A stretch of DNA of 64,000 bases from Salinispora oceanensis (GTDB lineage: Bacteria; Actinomycetota; Actinomycetes; Mycobacteriales; Micromonosporaceae), in assembly GCF_000383575.1 (NCBI RefSeq), contig NZ_KB911579.1, positions 3,550,394 through 3,614,393 of the forward strand, given 5' to 3'. Below are positions 15,590-24,241 of this stretch, in pieces (position 1 is the stretch's first letter; each line of letters begins with the position of its first letter). A model generated the notes under the pieces. That model was not told where the DNA came from and ran no database searches. It saw only the letters and a program-made list of their open reading frames with translations. The position numbers and the translations under genes were made by a program.

Positions 15590-17851
15590 GTGCGTAAGGC
15601 CCTGTACTCGTACGGCCGGCTGGCCGCCCGCCGGCCCTGGCAGCTGCTCACCGCCTGGCTCCTGGTGGCCGCGGCCGTCGTGGGCGCGTGGGTGACGGTG
15701 GGCACCAGCATCGACGACGGCATCACCATCCCGGGCAGCGACAGCAGCCGCGCGCAGGAGATCCAGAACGCGGTGTTCCCCGCCTCCGCCCTCGGCAACG
15801 GCACCCTGGTGTTCCACGACCCGGACTCCTCGGTCACCGCGCCCGAGGGGCGGGCGGCGATCGAGGCTTCGCTGCTGGCGGTGCGGGACGTGGAAGGGGT
15901 GACACAGGTGGTGCCCCCATTTCCGCAGGAGCCCGGCCAGCCCGCGCCGCGGATCAGCGCCGACGGGCACACCGCGTACGCGCAGGTCTACTTCGACGTG
16001 CCACCCGCCGCCCTCGGTGAGCAGGATGCCGACCGCGTGTTGGCCGCCGCCACCCCGGCGGTGGACGCCGGGCTGGAGGTGCTCCCCGGGGGGCAGCTCG
16101 CCCAGGCTGCGGCCGGGGATCCGGGGCACCGCAGCGAGTTGATCGGTCTGGCCGTGGCCGCCGTCGTCCTGCTGGTGGCCCTCGGCGCGGCCGCGGCGAT
16201 GGCCCTACCCCTGCTCTCCGCGCTGGTCGGGCTGGTGCTCGGGCTCGCCGCCATCGGGCTGCTCAGCCAGGTAGGAGCGATCCCGGACATCGCGACGACG
16301 GTGGCGAGCATGATCTCGCTCGGCGTCGGTATCGACTACGCGCTCTTCATCGTCGTGCGGTACCGCACCGCCCGGCAGGAGGGGCAATCACACGAGCGGG
16401 CGTTGGGGGTCGCGGTGGCCACCGCGGGCGCGGCGGTGCTCTTCGCCGGCGCCACCGTCGCCGTCGGCCTGGGTGGCCTGCTGTTGGCCGGGCTGCCGCT
16501 GCTGACCTCGCTGGGGTGGACCGCCGCCGTGGCGGTCGGGCTGTCGGTGGTGGCCGCGGTCGGTGTGCTGCCGGCCGTCCTCGGGGCCGTCGGCTCGCGG
16601 CTCGACGTCGGGGCGCTGCCCCGGCGTCGCGCGAAGAAGGCGTCGAAGGCGGGCTGGTGGCACCGGATCGGCGAGGGGACGGCCCGGCGGCCGTGGCTGG
16701 CGGTGGTCGGCTCGCTAATGGTGCTGGCGGTCTTCATCGCGCCGGTGGCGGACCTGGAGCTTGGCCAGCAGGACGGCGGCCACGACCCGGTCGGTACGCC
16801 CACCCGGCAGAGTTACGACCTGCTGGAGTCGGCGTTCGGCCCGGGCGTGAACGGGCCGTTGCTGGTCGTCGCCGACCTGGGTGACACCGCCCAGACCGAC
16901 CCGGCCACGGTGCAGCGGCAGGCTCTCGCCCTCAGCTCCGCCCTGGCGGACGTGCCCGGCGTGCAGTCCGTCCAGGGGCCGCGGGTCTCCACCGACGGCA
17001 GTGGCGCGCTCTGGCAGGTGGTGCCGACGACCGCGCCCAGCGACCCGGCCACCGGTGACCTCGTCACCCAGCTGCGTGCGGAGATCCTGCCGCCGCTGGC
17101 GACCGACGGTACGCAGCTGCACGTCGGCGGCCAGACCGCCGCGAAGATTGACTTCACCGACCAGGTGGCGGAGCGACTGCCGCTGGTGTTGGCGGTGGTG
17201 ATCGCGCTGAGCTTCCTGCTGCTGGTCGTCCTGTTCCGTTCCTTCGTGATCCCGCTGACCGCCGCGCTGATGAACCTGCTCTCCGTCGGCGCCGCGTACG
17301 GCATCCTCACCTTCGCCTTCGCCGAGGGGCACCTCACGGGGCTGCTCGGGCTGGACGGGCCGGTGCCGATCGAGAGTTACATCCCGCTGATCCTCTTCGC
17401 GATCCTGTTCGGGCTGTCGATGGACTACGAGGTCTTCCTGGTCTCGTCGATCGCCGAGCGGTGGCACGCAGTCCGGGACAACCGGCGTGCGGTGGTGACC
17501 GGGCTCGGCTCGGCGGGACGGGTCGTCACCGCGGCAGCGTTGATCATGTTCAGCGTCTTCATCAGCTTCGCCGGCCAGGACAACCCGCTGATCAAGATGT
17601 TCGGGGTGGGGCTCGGCGTGGCGGTGCTGCTCGACGCGGTGGTCGTCCGTGGGTTCCTGGTGCCGGGAATCATGGTGCTGCTCGGCCGCGCCAACTGGTG
17701 GTTCCCCCGCTGGCTGGACCGGCTCATGCCCCGGGTCGACCTGGAGGCGTCCCCGGTGACTGACGAGACATCCGCCGAGACGCCCGACCGGCTCGCGCCG
17801 GCCGACGTCCAGGCCGTTGTTGAGGCAGCTGACCCGGGCGGCGTGCGGTAG
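15590..17851 (+). CDS. MMPL-family RND transporter
   Basis: 753 residues, normal length for an MMPL exporter of the RND superfamily, which uses the proton gradient to move lipids or lipid-linked compounds across the membrane. Two halves each have one TM, a large extracytoplasmic loop and five TMs. The first half contains SLGVGIDYALFIVVRYR and the second FGLSMDYEVFLVSSIAERW, the paired GxxxDY motifs that carry the proton-relay residues. The GTG start has a strong GGAGG site. The cytoplasmic C-tail is acidic and Ala-rich. It sits downstream of the LmeA-like gene, consistent with envelope-lipid transport; the cargo is unknown. Confidence 0.93.
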   Translation: MRKALYSYGRLAARRPWQLLTAWLLVAAAVVGAWVTVGTSIDDGITIPGSDSSRAQEIQNAVFPASALGNGTLVFHDPDSSVTAPEGRAAIEASLLAVRDVEGVTQVVPPFPQEPGQPAPRISADGHTAYAQVYFDVPPAALGEQDADRVLAAATPAVDAGLEVLPGGQLAQAAAGDPGHRSELIGLAVAAVVLLVALGAAAAMALPLLSALVGLVLGLAAIGLLSQVGAIPDIATTVASMISLGVGIDYALFIVVRYRTARQEGQSHERALGVAVATAGAAVLFAGATVAVGLGGLLLAGLPLLTSLGWTAAVAVGLSVVAAVGVLPAVLGAVGSRLDVGALPRRRAKKASKAGWWHRIGEGTARRPWLAVVGSLMVLAVFIAPVADLELGQQDGGHDPVGTPTRQSYDLLESAFGPGVNGPLLVVADLGDTAQTDPATVQRQALALSSALADVPGVQSVQGPRVSTDGSGALWQVVPTTAPSDPATGDLVTQLRAEILPPLATDGTQLHVGGQTAAKIDFTDQVAERLPLVLAVVIALSFLLLVVLFRSFVIPLTAALMNLLSVGAAYGILTFAFAEGHLTGLLGLDGPVPIESYIPLILFAILFGLSMDYEVFLVSSIAERWHAVRDNRRAVVTGLGSAGRVVTAAALIMFSVFISFAGQDNPLIKMFGVGLGVAVLLDAVVVRGFLVPGIMVLLGRANWWFPRWLDRLMPRVDLEASPVTDETSAETPDRLAPADVQAVVEAADPGGVR

Positions 17852-17913
17852 ACGAGGTGGAGGGTTGCCGGCAGTGCCGCTGTCGGCGGATCGGCGGGCT
17901 CACTGATTGACCC

Positions 17914-17940
17914 GTACGACTTGTACGAGTTGTACGCCAG
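17914..17940 (+). promoter_or_regulatory. Three 9-bp GTAC repeats, candidate antitoxin operator
   Basis: GTAC occurs at 17914, 17923 and 17932 with nearly identical flanks (CCGTACGAC, TTGTACGAG, TTGTACGCC), ending 10 nt before the antitoxin start. Phd/YefM antitoxins usually repress their own promoter, so this is a plausible operator. A TTGAC element lies just upstream. Confidence 0.4.
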
Positions 17941-17944
17941 GGTC

Positions 17945-18214
17945 ATGAGTGAGCCCGCCGCCGAACTCCCGATATCTGACGCCCGCGACAGCCTTGCGGA
18001 TGTGGTCTCCCGCGCCCACTATGCCGGACGAATCACCTATGTAACCCGCCGCGGGCAGCGCCTCGCCGCCGTGGTCCCGGCCGAGGTGGCCGAAGCGATC
18101 GAACGGGCCGAGGACGCCGCGGACGTCGCCGCTGCCCGGGAAGCCCTCGCCCGCATCGACGCCGCCGAGGCCCCGATCCCGCTCACCCAGCTACGCGACG
18201 AGCGCAGTCTGTGA
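17945..18214 (+). CDS. Phd/YefM-family antitoxin, no toxin partner beside it
   Basis: 89 residues. The Phd/YefM fold is seen in LPISDARDSLADVVSRAHYAGRITYVTRRGQRLAAVVPAE, the N-terminal DNA-binding and dimer region, followed by an Ala/Glu-rich helical tail that would normally wrap the toxin. The ATG at 17945 is preferred over an in-frame upstream start that lies within the GTAC repeats. A toxin gene normally follows within a few bases, but the next gene 120 nt on is an MFS protein. It may be a solitary antitoxin acting as a plain repressor or antidote in trans. Confidence 0.85.
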   Translation: MSEPAAELPISDARDSLADVVSRAHYAGRITYVTRRGQRLAAVVPAEVAEAIERAEDAADVAAAREALARIDAAEAPIPLTQLRDERSL

Positions 18215-18337
18215 CCATCCCGGGCTAGCCGGGTTGGGTTGCCGGTGGTGCGGTTGCCGGCGGGTCCCGGCGGTGTCGGTTGGGCGGGATGCGCAAGGAT
18301 AGGTGTGCCGTTCACCCCTTACCCGCGGGAGTCGTCT

Positions 18338-19768
18338 GTGGCTACCGACCTGACCGCTCCGGCCCGGATCCAGTCGGATGTGGCGTCGATCCAGCGGCGC
18401 ACCCTGGGCCTGCTGTTCGGCACCCAGATCATCGGTGGCATCGGCGTCACCATCGGGATCGCGGTGGGGGCGCTGCTCGCCGTCCGGATCGCCGGCACCG
18501 CGGTCGCCGGTCTGACCCAGAGCGCCGCCGTGGTGGGCGCCGCGCTGCTCGCCATCCCGATCACCCGGATCATGAACGGGTACGGGCGTCGTCCGGGACT
18601 GGTCGTCGCCTACCTGGTCGGCGCGGTCGGCGCGGTGCTGGTGGTGCTCGCCGCGGTCACCCGGATCGTGCCGCTGCTCTTCCTCGGCAGTCTGCTGTTC
18701 GGGGGCGGCACCGCCGCGAACCTTCAAGCCCGGTACGCCGCGGTGGACCTCGCCGAGCCGGCCCGTCGAGGCCGGCAGCTCGCCCTGATCGTCTGGGCCA
18801 CCACCATCGGGGCGGTGGCCGCGCCGAACTTCGCGGCGCTCGCCGACACGGTCACCGGCGGGTGGGGGCTGCCGCCACTGGCCGGCCCGTTCGCCTTCAG
18901 CGCCGTCGCCTTCGTGCTGGCCGCCGGCGTACTCTTCGCACTGCTGCGGCCCGACCCGCTGCGCACCGCGCGCCGGCTGGCGGCGGCTGAACCCCCGTCG
19001 CCCCCGAGCCCGTTGGCTGACCCCACACCGCCACCGAGCCCGTTGGCCGAGCCTACGTCACCCCCAAGTCCGTTGGCCGAGCCCACGTCACCCCCGAGTC
19101 CGCTGGCCGAGCCCACGCCGCCCCCGAGTCCGGTGGTCCGGCGGGGCGCGGGGATGCGGGCGGCCTGGCGGGTGGTCCGCGACCGCCCGGCGGCCCGGCT
19201 CGGCGTCGCGGCGGTGGCGGTCGGGCACGCGGTGATGGTGGCGGTGATGTCGATGACCCCGGTTCGGCTCGGCGAGTCGCACGGCGATGCGGACGTCCTC
19301 CGGGTGGTCGGGATCGTGTTGAGCCTGCACATCGCCGGCATGTACGCGCTGGCCCCGCTGGTGGGCTGGCTCGCCGACCGGCTCGGCCGGCCGGCGGTCA
19401 TCCTCGGCGGGGTGGGGCTGTTGCTCGCCGCGTGTGCTGTCGCCGGCACCGCCGGTCACCACACGCCGCAGCTCTCGGTGGGTCTGGTTCTGCTCGGGCT
19501 GGGTTGGTCCGGCACCATGGTGGGCGGCTCCACCCTGCTGTCGGAGTCGGTGCCGGCGGCGGTGCGGCCGAGCGTGCAGGGCTTCTCCGACCTGGCCATG
19601 GGGCTCGCCGGTGCCAGCGCCGCCGCGGTCAGCGGGTTCGTCATGCGGGCGGCCGGCTATCCAGTGCTCACCCTGCTGGCGGCGATCGTGGTGGTGCCGT
19701 TGGTGGCGTTAGCGTTACGTCGGGGGCCCACCGGGGCGCCCGACCGGGAGGATGACACGTGCGGCTGA
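18338..19768 (+). CDS. MFS transporter with Pro-rich repeat loop
   Basis: 476 residues from the GTG at 18338 (GGAG 6 nt upstream). About 12 membrane segments fall in two halves, with RIMNGYGRRPGLV (loop 2-3 motif A) and GWLADRLGRPAVIL as its counterpart in the second half. Between the halves (about residues 218-266) is a Pro/Ser-rich loop made of near-perfect 10-residue repeats (PLAEPTSPPS). The substrate is unknown. It overlaps the DUF3046 gene by 10 nt and so heads the group leading to recA, although recA has its own promoter signals. Confidence 0.88.
   Translation: MATDLTAPARIQSDVASIQRRTLGLLFGTQIIGGIGVTIGIAVGALLAVRIAGTAVAGLTQSAAVVGAALLAIPITRIMNGYGRRPGLVVAYLVGAVGAVLVVLAAVTRIVPLLFLGSLLFGGGTAANLQARYAAVDLAEPARRGRQLALIVWATTIGAVAAPNFAALADTVTGGWGLPPLAGPFAFSAVAFVLAAGVLFALLRPDPLRTARRLAAAEPPSPPSPLADPTPPPSPLAEPTSPPSPLAEPTSPPSPLAEPTPPPSPVVRRGAGMRAAWRVVRDRPAARLGVAAVAVGHAVMVAVMSMTPVRLGESHGDADVLRVVGIVLSLHIAGMYALAPLVGWLADRLGRPAVILGGVGLLLAACAVAGTAGHHTPQLSVGLVLLGLGWSGTMVGGSTLLSESVPAAVRPSVQGFSDLAMGLAGASAAAVSGFVMRAAGYPVLTLLAAIVVVPLVALALRRGPTGAPDREDDTCG
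18991..19132 (+). repeat. 30-bp coding tandem repeat (4.7 copies)
   Basis: Units begin at 18991, 19021, 19051, 19081 and 19111, each encoding a variant of the Pro-rich decapeptide in the central MFS loop. The length is a multiple of 3, so gain or loss of copies keeps the frame. The third-base differences between units show they are not brand-new. Confidence 0.9.
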
Positions 19769-19959
19769 CCGATTTTTGGACGCGGCTGGAGGAGACGTTC
19801 GGGCCGGGCTACGCGGCCAGCATCGCCAGCGACCAGGTCCTGGCGCCCCTCGGCGAGCGGACGATCGAGCAGGCGCTCGCGGCGGGGGAGGAGACCCACG
19901 TCGTGTGGCGTGCGGTGGTCGCCGCGTACCCGGACCGGGTGCCGGCGCGGCTCCGTTGA
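19759..19959 (+). CDS. DUF3046 protein preceding recA
   Basis: 66 residues, full family length: MRLTDFWTRLEETFGPGYAASIASDQVL and a C-terminal VVWRAVVAAYPDRVPARLR. DUF3046 genes sit just upstream of recA across actinobacteria, but the function is unknown. The GTG start overlaps the end of the MFS gene. It is small, acidic to neutral and likely cytoplasmic. Confidence 0.92.
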   Translation: MRLTDFWTRLEETFGPGYAASIASDQVLAPLGERTIEQALAAGEETHVVWRAVVAAYPDRVPARLR

Positions 19960-19997
19960 GCAGTCATTTCGTGACGTTCGCGGGTCGTACCCTCGCT

Positions 19998-20011
19998 CGT
20001 ACACCTGTTCG
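19998..20011 (+). promoter_or_regulatory. LexA (SOS) box upstream of recA
   Basis: The minus strand reads CGAACAGGTGTACG, which matches the actinobacterial consensus GAAC-N4-GTTC with one mismatch (GTAC). It lies about 130 nt before the recA start, with a TATTGT element immediately downstream as a possible -10. The lexA gene is present in this same window. Confidence 0.75.
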
Positions 20012-20140
20012 GCTATTGTCCACAGCGAGGCGCTCGTCCACAGCTCACGGCATGGTCGCTGGTGTTCTGTCGGACCATGCGCCTAGCGTGTCCGCGTGAC
20101 ACGAAGCTCAGGAAAGTCGGCGAAGGCAGGGGTGGCGACG

Positions 20141-21187
20141 ATGGCGGCAGTGCCTGATCGGGAGAGGGCACTCGACCTTGCTCTCGCTCAGATCGACAAA
20201 CAGTTCGGCAAGGGTTCGGTGATGCGACTGGGAGAGCGCCCGGTCGTGGAGACCGCGGTGGTTCCAACCGGCTCTATCGCGCTGGATGTGGCCCTCGGCG
20301 TGGGCGGCCTGCCCCGGGGGCGGGTCATTGAGGTCTACGGCCCGGAGAGCAGCGGTAAGACGACGGTGGCGCTGCACGCGGTGGCCAACGCCCAGCGTGC
20401 CGGCGGCATCGCCGCCTTCGTTGACGCCGAGCACGCCCTCGACCCGGAATACGCCCGGGCCCTCGGCGTCGACACCGACGCCCTGCTGGTCTCCCAGCCG
20501 GATACGGGCGAGCAGGCCCTGGAGATCGCGGACATGCTGGTCCGCTCCGGTGCGCTCGACATCATCGTGATCGACTCGGTGGCCGCGCTGGTGCCGCGCG
20601 CCGAGATCGAGGGTGAGATGGGCGACAGCCACGTGGGTCTCCAGGCCCGGCTGATGAGCCAGGCCCTGCGCAAGATGACCGGTGTGCTCAGTCACACCGG
20701 CACGACAGCGGTCTTCATCAACCAGCTCCGCGAGAAGATCGGCGTCATGTTCGGCAGCCCGGAGACCACCACCGGTGGGCGGGCGCTGAAGTTCTACGCC
20801 TCGGTCCGGCTCGACGTGCGCCGCATCGAGAGTCTCAAGGACGGCACCGACGTGGTCGGTAACCGCACTCGGGTCAAGGTTGTGAAGAACAAGGTGGCCG
20901 CGCCGTTCAAGCAGGCCGAGTTCGACATCATGTACGGCAAGGGGATCTCCCGCGAGGGGTCGCTGATCGACGTCGGCGTCGAGCAGGCGATCATCCGGAA
21001 GTCCGGCGCGTGGTACACCTACGAGGGCGACCAGCTCGGCCAGGGCAAGGAGAAGGCCCGCGAGTTCCTTCGGGAGAACCCGGACGTGGCCGCCGAGATC
21101 GAGAAGAAGATCCTGGAGAAGCTCGGCGTCGGTGCCGGCGCGGGTGACGCCGCAGGCGGTCCGGAGCTGCCGCCGGTCGACTTCTAA
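20141..21187 (+). CDS. recA: Recombinase RecA
   Basis: Catalyses ATP-dependent strand pairing in homologous recombination and, as a filament on single-stranded DNA, triggers LexA self-cleavage. The ATG at 20141 gives 348 residues, the normal RecA length; an in-frame GTG-type start at 20096 would add 15 residues. Seen are the Walker A GPESSGKT (67-74), Walker B IIVIDSVAALVP, loop L1 EIEGEMGDSHVGLQARLMSQALRK and loop L2 FINQLREKIGVMFGSPETTTGG. The C-terminal tail is short and acidic. A LexA box precedes it, and recX follows after 5 nt. No intein. Confidence 0.98.
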   Translation: MAAVPDRERALDLALAQIDKQFGKGSVMRLGERPVVETAVVPTGSIALDVALGVGGLPRGRVIEVYGPESSGKTTVALHAVANAQRAGGIAAFVDAEHALDPEYARALGVDTDALLVSQPDTGEQALEIADMLVRSGALDIIVIDSVAALVPRAEIEGEMGDSHVGLQARLMSQALRKMTGVLSHTGTTAVFINQLREKIGVMFGSPETTTGGRALKFYASVRLDVRRIESLKDGTDVVGNRTRVKVVKNKVAAPFKQAEFDIMYGKGISREGSLIDVGVEQAIIRKSGAWYTYEGDQLGQGKEKAREFLRENPDVAAEIEKKILEKLGVGAGAGDAAGGPELPPVDF

Positions 21188-21192
21188 GACCG

Positions 21193-21855
21193 GTGCCGTC
21201 ACGACGGGCCCGTACGGGGCGGGGGTGGGACGCCAGCCCACCGCGCACGGGTGATGCCACCGCGGCGGCGGCCCCCCGCCGTGGTCGACGTAACGCTGAC
21301 GCCGCGACCAGCTCGGCCTCGTCCATGGACGAGGCCGAGCTGGCGCGGGAGGTCTGCCTGCGGCAGCTCGCCGTGCGTCCGCGTACCCGGGCCGAGCTGG
21401 CTCGGGCGCTGTCCCGGCGGGGCATCTCGGCGGAGGTCGCCACCACGGTCCTCGACCGCTACGACGAGGTCGGCCTGATCGATGACGCGGCCTTCGCGCG
21501 GGCCTGGGTCTCCAGCCGGCACGCCGGCCGTGGCCTCGCCCGCCGTGCCCTCGCCACCGAGCTACGCCAGCGTGGCGTCGATGGTGACGTGGCGAAGGTC
21601 GCGCTCGGCGAGCTGGACGACGAGACCGAGGCGGAGACGGCCCGGGCTCTGGCGGAGCGGAAGCTGCGCGCCACCCGGGGCGAGCCGGACGCGGTGTTTC
21701 GGCGACTGGTCGGCATGCTGGCCCGCAAGGGCTACTCGCCGGGGGTGGCGATTCGGGCGGTGAAGGAGGCGCTCGCGGCGCAGAGCGCCGAGGCGGCCGA
21801 GTTCGCAGAGCAGATCGACGCTGAGGCGCTCAGCGACACCGAGGTCGATCCCTGA
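21193..21855 (+). CDS. recX: RecX, regulator of RecA
   Basis: 220 residues; RecX binds RecA filaments and limits strand exchange. The conserved core starts near residue 45 (DEAELAREVCLRQLAVRPRTRAELARAL) and consists of three three-helix repeats; also seen are YDEVGLIDDAAFARAWV and ELRQRGVDGDVAKVAL. The first about 44 residues are basic and Ala/Ser-rich, probably a disordered extension; the GTG at 21193 is just after the recA stop, but a start nearer residue 45 is possible. Co-transcribed with recA, hence SOS-induced. Confidence 0.93.
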   Translation: MPSRRARTGRGWDASPPRTGDATAAAAPRRGRRNADAATSSASSMDEAELAREVCLRQLAVRPRTRAELARALSRRGISAEVATTVLDRYDEVGLIDDAAFARAWVSSRHAGRGLARRALATELRQRGVDGDVAKVALGELDDETEAETARALAERKLRATRGEPDAVFRRLVGMLARKGYSPGVAIRAVKEALAAQSAEAAEFAEQIDAEALSDTEVDP

Positions 21856-21895
21856 CCAGGGTTCACGTGGCTGCTCGGTCGCAGTTATGCCAACC

Positions 21896-21926
21896 AAAAG
21901 CAATTACGTCCCTTTTAGTTGCTTTT
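21896..21926 (+). terminator. AT-rich stem-loop after recX
   Basis: AAAAGCAATTA pairs with TAGTTGCTTTT (11 pairs including one G-T) around a 9-nt loop, 41 nt after the recX stop. Its AT richness stands out in this genome and suits an intrinsic terminator. Confidence 0.65.
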
Positions 21927-22343
21927 ATCCGATCACGGATCAGCGCTGCGTAACGCCGTAAGTTCTCTCCGTTCGGATGTATTGATCATGGTTTCCTTGA
22001 CCGGACTGGCTCCGGGGACCTAGCCTCGCCATAAGGCTCACATTGCCCGACCAGCGCAGGCAAAGCGCACAACATAGATCGTGTAACAGAACTGCATCAC
22101 TTTGGCCGATTCGTTGGCCCTGTGTCAGCTCCGGACCCGGCCGGTCCGGAGCCGACGCGACAACTGCAGCTGCCGTCGGCAGTGCCGCCGCGGCACCGCC
22201 GACGGGAGGGCTCCCCTTTCGGCCAGCCGCTCCGGTCGGGCGTCCAGAGCCGCGGGAGCGCGCCCACCGCACGTTGCCGGCGGCGCGACGGTCAAGGGGA
22301 GGCGCGCGATGGCGAGGCGGCAGGGGTCGACAGGAAATTCACC
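21927..22343 (+). promoter_or_regulatory. Leader region of ribonuclease Y with candidate promoter
   Basis: No credible gene is seen in this stretch. A promoter-like pair TTGACC (21997-22002) and TAGCCT (22021-22026) with an 18-nt spacer would give a leader of about 310 nt. The rny frame is open back to 22122, but that part is Arg/Pro-rich and lies before the membrane anchor, so it is treated as untranslated. No riboswitch fold was recognised. Confidence 0.35.
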
Positions 22344-24110
22344 ATGAACGGGCTCGACGCGGTCCTCCTCGTGGCCGTCCTGCTGCTCACCGTCGTCGTG
22401 GTCGGTGCGGTGCTGATCGGCATCCGGGCCGTCCGCGGCATCGCCGGCACCGCACGCCCCGAGGACCCGGCCTTCATCGCGGAGAAAGACCGCCAGGAGC
22501 AGTCTCTCGCCGCGCTGCGGTCGGCCGCCGACGAGGCGAACAGCACCATCGACGCGGCGAAGTCCGCCGCCGCCGCGGCCCGCACCGAAGCCGCCGCCGC
22601 CCGCGCCGAGGCCAAGGCCGCCCGCGCCGAAGCCCGGCGGGTGCTCGACGGTGCCCGCGCCGAAGCCGACACCATCCTGGAACGGGTGCACAAGCAGGCC
22701 GAGGCCGAAGCCGAGCAGCTACGGACCGCCGCCCGGCGCGGCGGAGAACGCGAAGCCGCCGTCCTCGCCGCGACCACCCGGGAACAGGCGGCCGAGGTGG
22801 AGCGGCGGGCCGCCCGGATGGACGACCGGGAACGGCTGCACACCGAGGAGGTCGAGCGGCTCGCCGAGCGGGATCGGCAGCTCGGCGCCGTTAACGCGGC
22901 CCTGGAGGTCCGGGAGTCGGCGCTCGCCGAGCGGGACCGGGAGCTGGAGCAGGCCGAACAGCAGCGCCGTCGCGAGTTGGAGCGGGTCGCGGGGCTCACC
23001 GCGGAGGCGGCCCGCGGCGAACTGGTCGAGGCGATCGAGGCGCAGGCCAAGCGGGAGGCCGCGCTGCTCGTACGGGACATCGAGGCCGAGGCGCGCAGCA
23101 CGGGCGAGGAACGCGCCCGGCACATCGTGGTCGACGCGATCCAGCGGGTGGCCAGTGAGCAGACCGCGGAGAGCGTGGTCAGCGTGCTGCACCTGCCCGG
23201 CGACGAGATGAAGGGTCGGATCATCGGTCGCGAGGGGCGCAACATCCGCACCTTCGAATCGGTCACTGGAGTCAACCTGATCATCGACGACACCCCGGAG
23301 GCGGTGCTGCTCTCCTGCTTCGACCCGGTGCGTCGGGAGGTCGGCCGGCTCACCCTGGAGAAGCTCGTCCTGGACGGGCGGATCCATCCGCACCGGATCG
23401 AGGAGGTGCACGACCTGGCCCGGCAGGAGGTGGCGCAGCTCTGCCAGCGCGCCGCCGAGGATGCCCTGGTCGAGGTCGGCATCACCGAGATCCACCCCGA
23501 GCTGGTCAGCCTGCTGGGCCGGCTGCGCTACCGCACCTCGTACGGGCAGAACGTGCTCAAGCACCTCGTCGAGAGCGCCCACATCGCCGGGATCATGGCC
23601 GCTGAGCTGCGGCTGGACGTGCCGACGATCAAACGGTGCGCGTTCCTGCACGACATCGGCAAGGCGCTCACCCACGAGGTCGAGGGCAGCCACGCCATCG
23701 TCGGTGCTGATGTCGCCCGCAAGTACGGCGAGAGCGAGGACGTCGTGCACGCCATTGAGGCGCACCACAACGAGGTGCCGCCGCAGACCGTCGAGGCGGT
23801 GCTCACCCAGGCCTCGGATGCCTGCTCCGGGGGGCGGCCGGGGGCCCGCCGGGAGAGCCTGGAGGCGTACGTGCGGCGGCTGGAGCGGATCGAGGAGATC
23901 GCGGGGGGCAAGCTCGGTGTGGAGCGGGTCTTCGCGATGCAGGCGGGCCGGGAGGTCCGGGTGATGGTCCGGCCGGACGACGTCGACGACATCAGCGCCT
24001 CCGTGCTGGCCCGGGACGTGGCCAAGCAGATCGAGGAGGAGCTGACCTACCCGGGGCAGATCCGGGTCACCGTGGTCCGCGAGTCCCGGGTCACCGAGAT
24101 CGCCCGCTGA
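22344..24110 (+). CDS. rny: Ribonuclease Y
   Basis: A membrane-anchored endoribonuclease of the KH/HD type that starts mRNA decay. The ATG at 22344 has an AGGA site and puts the single TM helix at residues 5-29, as in the family; the protein is 588 residues. A long Ala/Glu/Arg coiled coil (about 50-260) follows, then the KH domain with LPGDEMKGRIIGREGRNIR and the HD domain with CAFLHDIGKALTHE (metal-binding HD near 436) and EAHHNEV. It lies downstream of recX, as in related actinobacteria, but behind a terminator and its own leader. Confidence 0.93.
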   Translation: MNGLDAVLLVAVLLLTVVVVGAVLIGIRAVRGIAGTARPEDPAFIAEKDRQEQSLAALRSAADEANSTIDAAKSAAAAARTEAAAARAEAKAARAEARRVLDGARAEADTILERVHKQAEAEAEQLRTAARRGGEREAAVLAATTREQAAEVERRAARMDDRERLHTEEVERLAERDRQLGAVNAALEVRESALAERDRELEQAEQQRRRELERVAGLTAEAARGELVEAIEAQAKREAALLVRDIEAEARSTGEERARHIVVDAIQRVASEQTAESVVSVLHLPGDEMKGRIIGREGRNIRTFESVTGVNLIIDDTPEAVLLSCFDPVRREVGRLTLEKLVLDGRIHPHRIEEVHDLARQEVAQLCQRAAEDALVEVGITEIHPELVSLLGRLRYRTSYGQNVLKHLVESAHIAGIMAAELRLDVPTIKRCAFLHDIGKALTHEVEGSHAIVGADVARKYGESEDVVHAIEAHHNEVPPQTVEAVLTQASDACSGGRPGARRESLEAYVRRLERIEEIAGGKLGVERVFAMQAGREVRVMVRPDDVDDISASVLARDVAKQIEEELTYPGQIRVTVVRESRVTEIAR

Positions 24111-24195
24111 GCCGTCGATACGCCCGCCGCGTCCGGTACTCATCCGTGCACCGTGTTGCGTGCCTGCCTGCTCAACCGGAGTGTGTGCGCAGCCG

Positions 24196-24230
24196 TCCAC
24201 GGTCGGCCCGGCAGACCCGGGCCGACCGTG
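24196..24230. terminator. 15-bp perfect stem-loop between convergent rny and gluD
   Basis: CCACGGTCGGCCCGG pairs perfectly with its complement at 24216-24230 around a 5-nt loop (CAGAC). It lies between the converging ends of rny and gluD and probably acts in both directions. Confidence 0.75.
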
Positions 24231-24241
24231 GCGTGGGTCGG

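Noticed and set aside
18215..18337. Toxin gene partner of the Phd antitoxin
   Set aside because: No frame of toxin size or character lies in the 120-nt gap or overlaps the antitoxin.
22122..22343. 74-residue N-terminal extension of ribonuclease Y
   Set aside because: The extension is Arg/Pro-rich and would precede the membrane anchor. The ATG at 22344 has a ribosome site and fits the family start.
22719..24200. A 493-codon minus-strand frame over the ribonuclease Y gene
   Set aside because: It is a shadow of rny with low-complexity translation and no ribosome site.
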